Assembly: GCA_903901225.1 (NCBI GenBank)
Contig: CAIUQE010000015.1
Coordinates: 1 to 49,871, forward strand
Reading direction: 5' to 3'
DNA from: Candidatus Omnitrophota bacterium
GTDB taxonomy: Bacteria > Omnitrophota > Gorgyraeia > Zapsychrales > Fredricksoniimonadaceae
DNA length: 49,871 nt
Below the pieces are notes generated by a model, which made no database searches, had not been told where the DNA came from, and saw nothing but the letters and a program-made list of their open reading frames with translations. Positions 16,157 to 27,304 of the stretch are shown here, piece after piece; position 1 is the stretch's first letter, and every line of letters begins with the position of its first letter. The translations under genes were made by a program, and so were the position numbers.

Positions 16157-17113
16157 TTATTCTCCTGTTGTGGCCTTGAGAAGATCTTCATTCACCTGCA
16201 CTTTGGTCCGCTGCTGGATATCCTTCACGGCATTGGCCAGGACCTGCTGCTGCTGGCGCAGTTTGAGGAATTTCAACAGGTCCGCCTTCACATCGTCATA
16301 CGCCACCTGTTCCCCGCCCCGGACATCTTCCAGCTTGACGATATAAAAACCTTCAGGCCCCTCGAACACGGAAGAGACCCCGCCTTTTTTAAGCGTTGAA
16401 ACGGCCGCGGCCATCGCCGGAAAAGTGGCTTCGGTGCGGAACCCCAGGTCACCGCCGTTATCTTTGGTCTTGCCCTTGGACTTGTCCTTCGCAAGCTGCG
16501 CGAAATCCCCGCCCTGCAAGACCTGCACCAGGATATCTTTCGCCTCGGCCTGCGTGGTTACAACGATCTCACGAAGCTGTTTTTCGATCGGCTTCTGGAA
16601 CTCCGTCGGATTGGTATCATAATATTTCTTCACATCGGCATCGGCCACAACCACATCCTTGGTCAGGCGGGTCACGATCTCCTGGACGAGCAGCGTGTTC
16701 TCAAACTCCTTGAGCGCGGTCCGTACTTCTTTACTGTCCTGAACGTTATCCCGGCGCGCCTGCTGAATAAGCAGCTGCTGGCGGACCAGCTCATTGAGCA
16801 AATTGGCCTTGGCCGCGGGATCCTTGTCATTGAAATCCTTCACCATTTCCTTGACGCCCTTGACGCGTTCATTGAACTCTTCCTTCGTCAGCGTCCACTC
16901 GCCTACCCGGGCCAGCACTCCGGCTGGTAAAGGTTTTCCATCATCCACGGCCGGGGCAGTTGCCGGCGCTGCAGTCGCTGCCGCGACCGGCGCGGGCGTC
17001 GTTACGGCCGCTGTTTGGCCCGGCGTGACCGGTTTTTTAGAAGGCTTAACGCTATCACAGCCAGCCGCCATCATCAGCGACAGGCAACTGAGCAGTACAA
17101 GGGATCTTTTCAT
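16157..17113 (-). CDS. Parvulin-type peptidyl-prolyl isomerase lipoprotein
   Basis: 318 residues. The ATG at 17113 follows a GGAGG site; the GTG at 17119 overlaps that site and is rejected. A signal peptide ends in a lipobox, LMMAAGC, so the mature N terminus should be a lipidated Cys. A Thr/Ala/Pro-rich linker leads to a SurA-like N domain (about 65-165) and one parvulin domain (about 180-275) with KDNGGDLGF and GGVSSVFEGPEGFYIVKL. These chaperones help outer-membrane and pilus proteins fold in the periplasm. It is the first gene of the Tad machine operon, so its likely client is the secretin or pilins. Confidence 0.85.
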   Translation of the reverse strand: MKRSLVLLSCLSLMMAAGCDSVKPSKKPVTPGQTAAVTTPAPVAAATAAPATAPAVDDGKPLPAGVLARVGEWTLTKEEFNERVKGVKEMVKDFNDKDPAAKANLLNELVRQQLLIQQARRDNVQDSKEVRTALKEFENTLLVQEIVTRLTKDVVVADADVKKYYDTNPTEFQKPIEKQLREIVVTTQAEAKDILVQVLQGGDFAQLAKDKSKGKTKDNGGDLGFRTEATFPAMAAAVSTLKKGGVSSVFEGPEGFYIVKLEDVRGGEQVAYDDVKADLLKFLKLRQQQQVLANAVKDIQQRTKVQVNEDLLKATTGE

Positions 17114-17149
17114 ACACACCTCCGTTAATGAATTTACTTAATAGACAAA

Positions 17150-17177
17150 ATTATACATCAACGCATCAAAATGACAA
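17150..17177 (-). promoter_or_regulatory. Promoter of the Tad machine operon
   Basis: On the minus strand, TTGTCA (17177-17172) and TATAAT (17155-17150) with a 16-bp spacer. It overlaps the 3-prime end of mdh and points at the isomerase gene starting at 17113, leaving a leader of about 30 nt with a GGAGG site. Confidence 0.65.
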
Positions 17178-18143
17178 GGTTGGCAAAACCTGTTCTTTTT
17201 CCGCAATCAACTCATTGAGCGTCACATTGATCTTTTCGCCCGCGAAAGCGTCATGCGTGATCCCCGGCACGATCTCCCAGGCACTGCCGTTGGAGCGGAC
17301 AGGAAAACCGAAGATAAGCCCCGGCGCGACGCCATAACTTCCGTCCGACGTCACCGCGACGGAAAAAAACTTTCCGGGGGGGGTAGGCGTGCACAGCGCG
17401 TGAACCGTATCGACCACCGCGTTCGCGGCGGATGCGGCGGACGACAGGCCCCTCGCCTGAAGGACCTGGGCCCCGCGCTTCTGGACAATATCAATGAACG
17501 TGCCCTTAAGCCAGTCAGCGTCCCGGATCACCTCTTCCGCCGGGCGCCCGCGCACCAGCGCGTGACGGAAATCGGGGAACTGTGTCGCCGAATGATTTCC
17601 CCAGATGGCCACATGACTCACCTCATCCACGCCAACCCCTGCTTTCGACGCCAGCTGGGCAGTCGCGCGGTTCTGGTCGAGCATGGTCATGGCAAAGAAA
17701 TTTTTTGGGTCCAGTCCCTTCGCGCATTCCCTGGCAATAAAAGCGTTGGTGTTGCAGGGATTGCCCACAACAAGGACCTTGCAGTCAGCCTTGGCGCTCT
17801 GGGCCAGCGCCTTGCCCTGCGTCAGGAAAACACCGGCGTTGATCTTCAACAGGTCGCCGCGCTCCATCCCCGCTTTGCGCGGAACGCTCCCGATGAGCAG
17901 AGCCCAGTCGCATTCCTTGAACGCGACAACGGGATCGCTGGAGATCGTGACTTTCTTTAACAGGGGGAACGCGCAGTCCTCAAGCTCCATCACAACGCCC
18001 TTAAGGGCCGGCAAAGCACCTTCGAGTTCCAGCAACGAAAGTTCCACGGGCGTGGTGGCCCCGAACATGCTGCCGGAAGCGATGCGAAAAAGCAAGGCAT
18101 AGCCGATCTGGCCCGCGGCACCTGTAACGGCAACTTTTACCAT
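17166..18143 (-). CDS. mdh: Malate dehydrogenase
   Basis: 325 residues. The NAD-binding motif [15 protein letters not shown] opens the Rossmann fold. [11 protein letters not shown] and [11 protein letters not shown] carry the coenzyme-binding and catalytic His regions, and [14 protein letters not shown] holds the substrate-binding Arg loop. This is the cytosolic (MDH type 2) pattern, interconverting malate and oxaloacetate with NAD in the cytoplasm. Length is normal. An AGAGGG site precedes the ATG. It is a housekeeping gene lying between the Tad operon and tRNA-Glu with its own promoter candidate. Confidence 0.95.
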   Translation of the reverse strand: MVKVAVTGAAGQIGYALLFRIASGSMFGATTPVELSLLELEGALPALKGVVMELEDCAFPLLKKVTISSDPVVAFKECDWALLIGSVPRKAGMERGDLLKINAGVFLTQGKALAQSAKADCKVLVVGNPCNTNAFIARECAKGLDPKNFFAMTMLDQNRATAQLASKAGVGVDEVSHVAIWGNHSATQFPDFRHALVRGRPAEEVIRDADWLKGTFIDIVQKRGAQVLQARGLSSAASAANAVVDTVHALCTPTPPGKFFSVAVTSDGSYGVAPGLIFGFPVRSNGSAWEIVPGITHDAFAGEKINVTLNELIAEKEQVLPTLSF

Positions 18144-18158
18144 AATACCCTCTGATTT

Positions 18159-18186
18159 TTAATACAGTGGATAGAAATAACCTCAA
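18159..18186 (-). promoter_or_regulatory. Possible mdh promoter
   Basis: On the minus strand, TTGAGG (18186-18181) and TATTAA (18164-18159), spacer 16 bp. A start point near 18152 would leave a leader of about 10 nt that still contains the AGAGGG ribosome site of mdh. Both hexamers are imperfect. Confidence 0.35.
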
Positions 18187-18263
18187 GGCATTTTACTAGG
18201 TATATGAGTTTTAAGGAGGGGTTTTTTGAATTTTTTCTTAAGGGCGGGAAATCTAAATACTTT

Positions 18264-18493
18264 TTATCATTCAGCCCTACGATTGACAGAGCAATCGTAG
18301 GCTCCAGTTAACACTTAACATTCAGCCCATCAATCGACGGAGCGTATCTGCGTACTGAATTTGATCAATACACCTTAATGCCTTTGTGTTTGAGCGCCGC
18401 GATCGACGGAGCGATCGCGGGCTTGAATTTATACTGAAATATTCAAGCACCCTTTATCATTCAGCCCATCAATCGACGGAGCGATTGCTGGGC
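18264..18493. repeat. Array of hairpin repeats with constant ACGGAG loop
   Basis: Four imperfect units. Unit 1 (18276-18301) has a perfect 10-bp stem CCTACGATTG around ACAGAG. Unit 2 (from 18319) keeps the left part and the loop but has lost its right arm. Unit 3 (18397-18420) has a perfect 9-bp stem CCGCGATCG around ACGGAG. Unit 4 (18464-18493) pairs GCCCA and AATCG around ACGGAG. Stems differ in sequence yet pair, while the loop and a leader (TTATCATTCAGCCC in units 1 and 4) are kept. No gene is visible in the 18144-18595 stretch. Unit 4 also serves as the second hairpin of the tRNA-Glu tail element. Confidence 0.75.
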
Positions 18494-18600
18494 CATAATT
18501 TTTTCTCTGAATGATCTGGCAAAATCAAAAACCCGCAGATGTTCTCCCATTCGGGTTAGAACATCTGCGGGTTTTTGATTTGATGGTAAAAATTATGGTG
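18493..18600 (-). repeat. tRNA-tail hairpin element of tRNA-Glu
   Basis: Read on the minus strand from the tRNA 3-prime end: arm CCATAATTTTT (18598-18588, including the CCA), a hairpin at 18581-18522 with a perfect 24-bp stem whose tip reads CCC-GAAT-GGG, the return arm AAAAATTATGG (18503-18493), then the GCCC...GGGC hairpin of the adjacent array. The same layout follows tRNA-Cys, tRNA-Val and tRNA-Gln with different stem sequences. No T-run follows the hairpin, so it is not a simple terminator. Confidence 0.75.
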
Positions 18601-18672
18601 ACCCTAACGGGATTTGAACCCGTGTTCCAAGCTTGAAAAGCTTGTGTCCTGACCAGGCTAGACGATAGGGTC
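18596..18672 (-). tRNA. tRNA-Glu (TTC)
   Basis: The acceptor stem GACCCTA pairs with TAGGGTC, followed by discriminator A and an encoded CCA. The anticodon stem CAAGC/GCTTG encloses loop TTTTCAA, giving anticodon TTC. The T arm contains GGGTTCAAATCCC. It is transcribed from the promoter at 18732-18759. The CCA tail is also the first part of the inverted-repeat arm of the downstream hairpin element. Confidence 0.95.
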
Positions 18673-18731
18673 GTGAATACAGCGCACAAAAACAGATAAA
18701 ACAGGCGTTAGCCGTGAATAAAATGTTCCTT

Positions 18732-18759
18732 ATTATATTTTTTCACGCGCTTCCGTCAA
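18732..18759 (-). promoter_or_regulatory. tRNA-Glu promoter
   Basis: On the minus strand, TTGACG (18759-18754) and TATAAT (18737-18732), spacer 16 bp, in the gap between the gyrA stop and tRNA-Glu. The predicted start point is about 50 nt upstream of the mature tRNA. Confidence 0.7.
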
Positions 18760-18778
18760 GAACAAACATGCGCCCGGC

Positions 18779-21244
18779 TTATTCTTCGACCGCATCATCC
18801 TCACGCGCCACGACATTGGCGACCGAAGCCACCTCATCCCCGGCGCCCATGCTCACCAGCCTGACCCCGACCGCGCTGCGGCCGGTGACCCTGACATCGC
18901 CCGGATTGCAGCGGATCATCATGCCCTGGCGGGTCACGGCCATCATCTCGTCATCCTCATGAACCACGAGGACATTGACCACATGCCCGTTCTTGGGCGT
19001 GCACTTGAGGTTGATGATCCCCTTGCCGCCGCGCGACTGGACGCGGTAATCGCCGAATTTCGACCGTTTCGCGTAACCCAGCGAGGAGCACGTCAAGAGC
19101 GTATTGCCGGTCTTGTCGGCGTCCGCGCCGAAAACGATCATGCCGACCACAAGGTCCTTGGGAGCGAGCCCGATCCCGCGCACGCCCCTGGCCCCGCGGC
19201 CCATGTCACGCAGCTGTTTTTCCTGGAAGCGCAGGGACTTGCCGAGCCGGGTGGCCAGCAGGACCTCTTTTTTACCGTCAGATATCTCGACGGAAATAAG
19301 CCGGTCGTCCTTCTCGAGAGTGATGCCGATGATGCCGCCCTTGCGCGGATTGCCATAAGCCGACAGCATGGTCTTCTTGACCACGCCATTGGCCGTGGCC
19401 ATGATCAGGAATTCGTCATCCTTGAATTCCTTGACCGCCACGATCGCGCTGATCTGCTCGTCACTCTCAAAAGACAACAAATTGACGATCGCCTTGCCCT
19501 TGGCCTGTCGCGACGCCACCGGGATCTCGTAAACCTTGAGCCAGCGGACGATCCCCTTGTTGGAAAATATGAGAAGATAGTCCTTCGAGGAAGCGACGAA
19601 AAGCCGCTCCACGAAATCCTCTTCCTTGGTCGTCATGCTCGTCACGCCCTTGCCCCCGCGCTTCTGCTTGCGGTAAACCTGGACCGGGATGCGCTTGACA
19701 TACCCCGTATTGGAAATGGTGATGGCCATGTCCTCCTCGACAATGAGGTCTTCCATCTCGATCTCTTCGGCCTTGCCCGCGATCTCGGTGCGGCGCTCGT
19801 CGCCGAATTTATCCTTGAGCTCCATCAATTCCTTCTTGATGATCGCGTCGACCTTCTTCGCGTCGGCGAGGATCGCGCGGTAATCGTCAATGGCTTTCAG
19901 CAATTCCGCGTACTCTTCCTCGATCTTCGAACGTTCCAGCCCGGTCAATTTCTGCAGCTGCATCTCGAGGATCGCCTGGGCCTGGATCTCGGTCAGGCCG
20001 AATTTTTTGATAAGGGAAACCTTGGCTTCCGGCGTTGACGCGGCCTTGCGGATCACCTGGATGATCTCTTCGATGTTTTTCAGCGCGATGCGCAGGCCTT
20101 CGAGGATATGGGCCCGGCGCAGGGCCTTGTCAAGATCGAACTGCGTGCGCCGGCGCACGACCACCCGGCGGTGATCGATGTAATACGCCATCAGCTGTTT
20201 CAGGTTCAGGACCCGCGGGCTGTTGTTGACCAGCGCGAGGTTGATGATGCCGAACGTCGTTTCCAGTTGCGTGTGCTTGAAAAGGTAGTTCAGGACGATC
20301 TGGGCTTCCACGTCGCGGCGCAGCTCGATGACAATGCGCACGCCGTCCTTGTCGGACTCGTCGCGCAGGTCCGTGATGCCCTCCACGCTCTTGTTCTGCA
20401 CGAGCGCGGCAATGTCGGAAACCAGGTTCGACTTGTTGACCTGGTAGGGGATCTCGGAAACGATGATGAAATCCTTGCCGTTCTTCTGCTTCTCGATCGC
20501 CGCGCGCGCGCGCAGGATGATCTTGCCGCGCCCGGTCATGTGCGCGTCCCTGATCCCTTCACGCCCGCAAATGATGCCCGCCGTCGGAAAATCGGGGCCC
20601 TTGACGAACTTCATCAGGTCCTTGACCTCGGCTTCAGGCGTATCGATCAGGAACAAAAGCCCGTCCACGACTTCGGTCAGGTTGTGTGGCGGCATGTTGG
20701 TGGCCATGCCCACCGCGATCCCGCTCGAGCCGTTGACCAGGAGGTTTGGCACGCCCGACGGAAGGATGGTCGGCTCTTCGAGGGTCGCGTCAAAATTCGG
20801 GGCGAACTTGACGGTATCCTTGTCGATGTCCGCGAGCATGCTCTCCGCGATGGAGGCCATGCGCGCTTCGGTGTAGCGCATCGCCGCCGCCGAGTCGCCG
20901 TCAATGGAACCGAAGTTGCCCTGCCCGTCGATCAGAGGATAACGCAGGGAAAATTCCTGCACCATGCGCACCATGGTGTCATAGACCGCGGAATCGCCGT
21001 GCGGGTGGTATTTACCCAGCACTTCACCGACGATACGCGCGCTCTTCTTGTAGGCCTTGCTGTGCTCCAGGTGGAGCTCTTTCATGGCATAAAGCACGCG
21101 CCGGTGCACGGGCTTGAGGCCGTCGCGCACGTCCGGCAGGGCGCGCCCGACGATAACGCTCATCGAATACGCCAGGTAGGAGCTCTTCATCTCCTCTTCA
21201 ATGGGAACGGCTACGATCTTCTCTTTTTTCGTGAAATCTTTCAT
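18779..21244 (-). CDS. gyrA: DNA gyrase subunit A
   Basis: 821 residues, close to the usual size. The N-terminal winged-helix/breakage domain has the [16 protein letters not shown] segment with Ser and Asp at the quinolone-resistance positions (wild-type pattern) and [11 protein letters not shown] with the catalytic Tyr. The C-terminal beta-pinwheel begins with a GyrA box, KRGGKG, and a second RGGKG occurs in the last blades. The C terminus is acidic (EDDAVEE). With GyrB it introduces negative supercoils. It follows gyrB by 12 bp in the dnaA-dnaN-dciA-gyrB-gyrA order. Confidence 0.97.
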   Translation of the reverse strand: MKDFTKKEKIVAVPIEEEMKSSYLAYSMSVIVGRALPDVRDGLKPVHRRVLYAMKELHLEHSKAYKKSARIVGEVLGKYHPHGDSAVYDTMVRMVQEFSLRYPLIDGQGNFGSIDGDSAAAMRYTEARMASIAESMLADIDKDTVKFAPNFDATLEEPTILPSGVPNLLVNGSSGIAVGMATNMPPHNLTEVVDGLLFLIDTPEAEVKDLMKFVKGPDFPTAGIICGREGIRDAHMTGRGKIILRARAAIEKQKNGKDFIIVSEIPYQVNKSNLVSDIAALVQNKSVEGITDLRDESDKDGVRIVIELRRDVEAQIVLNYLFKHTQLETTFGIINLALVNNSPRVLNLKQLMAYYIDHRRVVVRRRTQFDLDKALRRAHILEGLRIALKNIEEIIQVIRKAASTPEAKVSLIKKFGLTEIQAQAILEMQLQKLTGLERSKIEEEYAELLKAIDDYRAILADAKKVDAIIKKELMELKDKFGDERRTEIAGKAEEIEMEDLIVEEDMAITISNTGYVKRIPVQVYRKQKRGGKGVTSMTTKEEDFVERLFVASSKDYLLIFSNKGIVRWLKVYEIPVASRQAKGKAIVNLLSFESDEQISAIVAVKEFKDDEFLIMATANGVVKKTMLSAYGNPRKGGIIGITLEKDDRLISVEISDGKKEVLLATRLGKSLRFQEKQLRDMGRGARGVRGIGLAPKDLVVGMIVFGADADKTGNTLLTCSSLGYAKRSKFGDYRVQSRGGKGIINLKCTPKNGHVVNVLVVHEDDEMMAVTRQGMMIRCNPGDVRVTGRSAVGVRLVSMGAGDEVASVANVVAREDDAVEE

Positions 21245-21256
21245 CGCTAGATCCTT

Positions 21257-24003
<2,747 letters not shown>

Positions 24004-24004
24004 A

Positions 24005-25093
24005 TTAAAGCCGCATTGGCAATGCCAAATACAAGTAATTTTCTTTCCGGATCACGCAGGGCTTGTCCTGGCCGCCCAGCTCCAGGTATAAAACCTCGTC
24101 CGCGATATTTTTCAGCACATCCATCATGTACTGGGGATTAAAGCCCACGATCATTTCACTGCCGCTGTATTCCGCCGGCAATTCTTCCCGCGACTCCCCC
24201 ACGTCCGGCGTTGCTTTCGAAACGACCAGCTTATCCTTGAACACCTCGAATTTCACGGCCTGGAATTCCGATGTGGCCAAAAGGTTCGCCCGGCGTATAG
24301 CCGCGAGGAATTCCTGCGTGTTCACTTTTATTTTTGTCGTGACCTCGCGCGGGATGACCTGGGAATAGTTAGGAAAATCCCCTTCAATGATCCTTGTCGC
24401 GATGAGCACACCGTTAATATCGAACATCACCTGGCTGGCACCCGGAACGAACAGTAATTCACCTTCATCTTTAAGGTTCCGGTTCACCTCCGCGACAGCT
24501 TTGACCGGCAGGATAAAGCTCACTTCTTTCGCGACAGGGTTGCTCAATGGCCGCTCGATCTTGGCCAGGCGCCGCCCGTCCGTAGCCACCAGGCGTAAAA
24601 CATTTTTTGTAACTTCCACCAATATCCCGTTAAGGACATACCTGGATTCTTCATGCGATACCGCGAACGTTGTCATGCGGAACATTTCTTTAAGATCCGC
24701 CTGTTTCACTTTTACCGCTTCTTTATCCTTGAATTCAGGGAATTTCGGGAATTCTTCTTTAGGAAGGCCGAATAATTTCATGCGGCAATTTTGGCCCTCA
24801 ATATCTATCTGATTATTTTTACGCGCGTGGATAAGTATCTCGCCACTGGGGAATTCCCTGACAATATCGCTGAAACGTTTTGCCGGGATCGTCACCGCCC
24901 CGTCTTCCACAATGGTCACAGGTATTTCACAGGATATCCCGATGTCCAGATCGGTTGTATAAAAACGCAGCGTATCCTTTTTAGTTTCCACTAACATGTT
25001 GGAAAGAATAGGTAATGTCACTTTTGGAGAAACAATATTCTGTACTGTTTGTATTCCCTGCAGCAGGTCTTCTTTGGAAAGTTTAACTTTCAT
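24005..25093 (-). CDS. dnaN: DNA polymerase III beta sliding clamp
   Basis: 362 residues with the three-fold clamp layout. The N terminus MKVKLSKEDLLQGIQTVQNIV, the central VATDGRRLA and the C-terminal YLYLALPMRL are typical. It encircles DNA and tethers polymerase III and repair factors. An AGGAG site precedes the ATG. It is separated from dnaA by 137 bp that hold an inverted repeat and a DnaA-box-like site. No recF follows. Confidence 0.97.
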   Translation of the reverse strand: MKVKLSKEDLLQGIQTVQNIVSPKVTLPILSNMLVETKKDTLRFYTTDLDIGISCEIPVTIVEDGAVTIPAKRFSDIVREFPSGEILIHARKNNQIDIEGQNCRMKLFGLPKEEFPKFPEFKDKEAVKVKQADLKEMFRMTTFAVSHEESRYVLNGILVEVTKNVLRLVATDGRRLAKIERPLSNPVAKEVSFILPVKAVAEVNRNLKDEGELLFVPGASQVMFDINGVLIATRIIEGDFPNYSQVIPREVTTKIKVNTQEFLAAIRRANLLATSEFQAVKFEVFKDKLVVSKATPDVGESREELPAEYSGSEMIVGFNPQYMMDVLKNIADEVLYLELGGQDKPCVIRKENYLYLALPMRL

Positions 25094-25230
25094 ACAGGCT
25101 GTTACTCCTTTGCTTCTTTATTAAAATAAACAGTAATAATGGAAATAAGCCCTGTGAATCTTTTGATAAGGTCAAAACACCTTATCATGTAATGTTTTAC
25201 GAATAATATCTTCTGTGGATGAAATCCGTT
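25094..25230 (-). promoter_or_regulatory. dnaA-dnaN gap with hairpin and DnaA-box-like site
   Basis: TGATAAGGT (25164-25172) and ACCTTATCA (25179-25187) form a perfect 9-bp inverted repeat with a 6-nt loop. TGTGGATGA at 25214-25222 differs by one base from the DnaA box TGTGGATAA. The stretch is AT-rich. It may attenuate dnaA-dnaN transcripts or belong to a bipartite origin. No confident promoter is visible. Confidence 0.45.
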
Positions 25231-26601
25231 TCACTGTTTAAGGATTGTAGAAAGTTTTTCAACAATATACTTTATTTCACTGTTTTTGCTAAGACTTTCA
25301 TCGATTTTTTTACAGGCATAAAGAACGGTCGTGTGATCTTTACCCCCAAAAGCCTTGCCTATTTCAGGTAAGGAATGACGCGTCAAATTCCTTGTCAAAT
25401 ACATGGCCAGCTGGCGCGGGAGAACAAAATTTTTAGTGCGTTTGTTATTTTTTAATTCATTGATATTGATCTTGAAATGATCACAGACCACATGCTGGAT
25501 CATTTCAATGCTGATGATCTTGGTCGTTTCTTTTAACATATCCTTTAAGATCGTATGCGCTAACTGCAATGTGACCGGTTTATCCTGAAGGATGGAACTG
25601 GCCACGACACGGATAAGCGTTCCTTCCAGCTCCCTGATGTTAGTTTTTACCTGTTCCGCGATGAAAAACACAACGTCGTCGGGTACCGCGACATTTTCAA
25701 GCTCCGTTTTTTTACGTAAAATTGCCACGCGCGTTTCAAAATCAGGCGGTTGGATATCAACGATCAAACCCCAGAGAAAACGCGTTACCAGCCTGTCTTC
25801 GAGATCGGATATTTCTTTAGGAGGCCTGTCCGATGAAATAACGATCTGGCTGTGATGGTCATGCATGGCGTTGAACGTATTAAAAAATTCTTCCTGCGTT
25901 GCCCGGCGCCCCGCGATGAATTGAATGTCGTCGATCAACAGGATATCGACAGTACGGTATTTCTGTTTGAATTCGTTGGTTGTTTTATTGCGGATCGAAT
26001 CAATGAGTTCGTTGGTAAATTGTTCGGAAGTTAAATAAAGGCATTTTATCGCGGGATTTGTCCGGATCACATGATTGGCCATGGCCTGCATCAGATGGGT
26101 CTTCCCCATGCCCGATTGCCCGTATATAAAGAGAGGATTGTAAGCTTTTCCCGGCGCGTTGGCGACCGCCTGGCTTGCGCCCGAGGCCATTTGATTGGAT
26201 GAGCCCACGACAAAATTTTCAAATGTCAGGCGCGGATTAATGTGCAGGCCGCGCAATCTTTGCGTGGTGGCCGGGCTTGTCATCGAAGGCGGTGTGGTGG
26301 TTATTGCCGGTAAGGCATGAATAACAGGTTGTTTGACGCGGGCCACAGCGTCACCGGGTTGAGCCACGCGTATTTCCAGGGTTATTTCCGACGGAGAATG
26401 ATCTTTCAAAGCTGCCTGGATCACGGGAAAATAATGGTCCATGATCCAGTTCTTGAAAAACTCATCGGGAGCGATCAGGATGAGCGTGTTTTCTTTTTCA
26501 CAGGCGGCACTTAAATGGGAGAACCAGGAGCTGTAACCGCTCTCCCCTATTTTCAGGCGGATATTTTCTTGGACACTGGACCAGGCGTTTAACGGACTCA
26601 T
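25231..26601 (-). CDS. dnaA: Chromosomal replication initiator DnaA
   Basis: 456 residues, normal length. Domain I is followed by a Pro/Thr-rich linker (about 90-120). The AAA+ domain has NPRLTFENFVVG, Walker A GQSGMGKTH and IDDIQFIAGR. C-terminal domain IV carries GKAFGGKDHTTVLYACKKI, the DnaA-box-binding helix-turn-helix signature. It binds oriC, melts DNA and recruits helicase. It is transcribed away from the origin gap and heads the dnaA-dnaN-dciA-gyrB-gyrA series. Confidence 0.97.
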   Translation of the reverse strand: MSPLNAWSSVQENIRLKIGESGYSSWFSHLSAACEKENTLILIAPDEFFKNWIMDHYFPVIQAALKDHSPSEITLEIRVAQPGDAVARVKQPVIHALPAITTTPPSMTSPATTQRLRGLHINPRLTFENFVVGSSNQMASGASQAVANAPGKAYNPLFIYGQSGMGKTHLMQAMANHVIRTNPAIKCLYLTSEQFTNELIDSIRNKTTNEFKQKYRTVDILLIDDIQFIAGRRATQEEFFNTFNAMHDHHSQIVISSDRPPKEISDLEDRLVTRFLWGLIVDIQPPDFETRVAILRKKTELENVAVPDDVVFFIAEQVKTNIRELEGTLIRVVASSILQDKPVTLQLAHTILKDMLKETTKIISIEMIQHVVCDHFKININELKNNKRTKNFVLPRQLAMYLTRNLTRHSLPEIGKAFGGKDHTTVLYACKKIDESLSKNSEIKYIVEKLSTILKQ

Positions 26602-26899
26602 GATGTGATCTTAATTATCTGTGGAAACATGAAAATATTGTAACCCATTTGATTGCAGTTTGTTAGGAACTTACTAAAAAGAACTCCACAGGTTTTCCAC
26701 AGCTTGAAAAGGTTGTTGATTGGCAATGAGTTATGCATGCAATTCGTCGGAAAGGATTTTTGAAAGGTTCAGGATCATGAGAGTATTTGTAAATTTTCGT
26801 CATTATAGCAAAGAAGGTTTGAAATACAACTTCATTTTTTAAGCCCCAGGGATTCTTGTGGCTTTACCCACCCTCAACACGTTCACTTTAATACAGCAC
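26602..26899. other. oriC: Probable oriC
   Basis: This AT-rich gap separates divergent dnaA and rpmH, and every protein gene in the window points away from it. DnaA-box-like sites are TGTGGAAAC at 26620-26628 and TTTTCCACA at 26693-26701 (fits TTWTNCACA). AT-rich stretches near 26780-26845 could serve as unwinding elements. Two parS sites lie about 2.3 kb to the right. Boxes are few, so part of the origin may extend into the dnaA-dnaN gap. Confidence 0.65.
26802..26829 (-). promoter_or_regulatory. Possible dnaA promoter
   Basis: On the minus strand, TTGTAT (26829-26824) and TATAAT (26807-26802), spacer 16 bp. The predicted leader of about 195 nt contains both DnaA-box-like sites of the gap, compatible with DnaA autoregulation. 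Confidence 0.5.
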
Positions 26900-26927
26900 T
26901 TGACTTCAAAACGCCGTATGTTATAAT
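26900..26927 (+). promoter_or_regulatory. rpmH promoter
   Basis: TTGACT (26900-26905) and TATAAT (26922-26927), spacer 16 bp. A start point about 7 nt past the -10 box falls near 26934, only about 4 nt before the rpmH ATG, so this promoter would give a nearly leaderless mRNA. Confidence 0.7.
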
Positions 26928-26937
26928 TCACGCCATT

Positions 26938-27075
26938 ATGAAAAAAACACTCAAGACTCCAACGAAGATCAAGGGCAAAAAGACACACGGATTCCGCAAG
27001 CGCATGTCGACGGCAGATGGCCGCAAGGTCATCTCAGCCCGGCGCGCCAAGGGCCGCAAGCGCCTGTCGGTTTAG
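26938..27075 (+). CDS. rpmH: Ribosomal protein L34
   Basis: 45 residues, highly basic, with the L34 hallmark THGFRKRM and the C-terminal KGRKRLSV. L34 is a small component of the large ribosomal subunit. The N terminus [15 protein letters not shown] differs somewhat from the common MKRTYQPS start. No Shine-Dalgarno sequence precedes the ATG, which lies only about 10 nt after a TATAAT box. It is followed after 15 bp by yidD, with no rnpA in between. Confidence 0.95.
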   Translation: MKKTLKTPTKIKGKKTHGFRKRMSTADGRKVISARRAKGRKRLSV

Positions 27076-27090
27076 TCAGCAGGATATCTC

Positions 27091-27300
27091 ATGTCCCGTG
27101 TGTTAATGTGGCTCATCCGAAAATATCAGGGTGTAAGTCATTCATTGCTTCCCAGGGCTTGCCGATTTTATCCATCCTGTTCCCACTATTCAATTGAAGC
27201 TATTAACAAATATGGCGCCTTAAGAGGTGTAGGTTTGGCCTTTTGGCGTTTGGTAAGGTGTTCTCCTATTAGCCATGGCGGATATGATCCAGTAAGGTAA
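27091..27300 (+). CDS. yidD: Membrane protein insertion efficiency factor YidD
   Basis: 69 residues with the YidD signature LLPRACRFYPSCSHYSIEAI and the C-terminal WRLVRCSPISHGGYDPV. An N-terminal amphipathic helix likely binds the inner membrane. YidD assists the insertase YidC, whose gene follows after 4 bp. Length and both conserved Cys clusters are normal. Confidence 0.93.
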   Translation: MSRVLMWLIRKYQGVSHSLLPRACRFYPSCSHYSIEAINKYGALRGVGLAFWRLVRCSPISHGGYDPVR

Positions 27301-27304
27301 TGTT

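Noticed and set aside
18264-18493. Possible CRISPR array
   Set aside because: Only four irregular, divergent units, spacing not constant, stems vary rather than repeats being identical, and no cas genes nearby.
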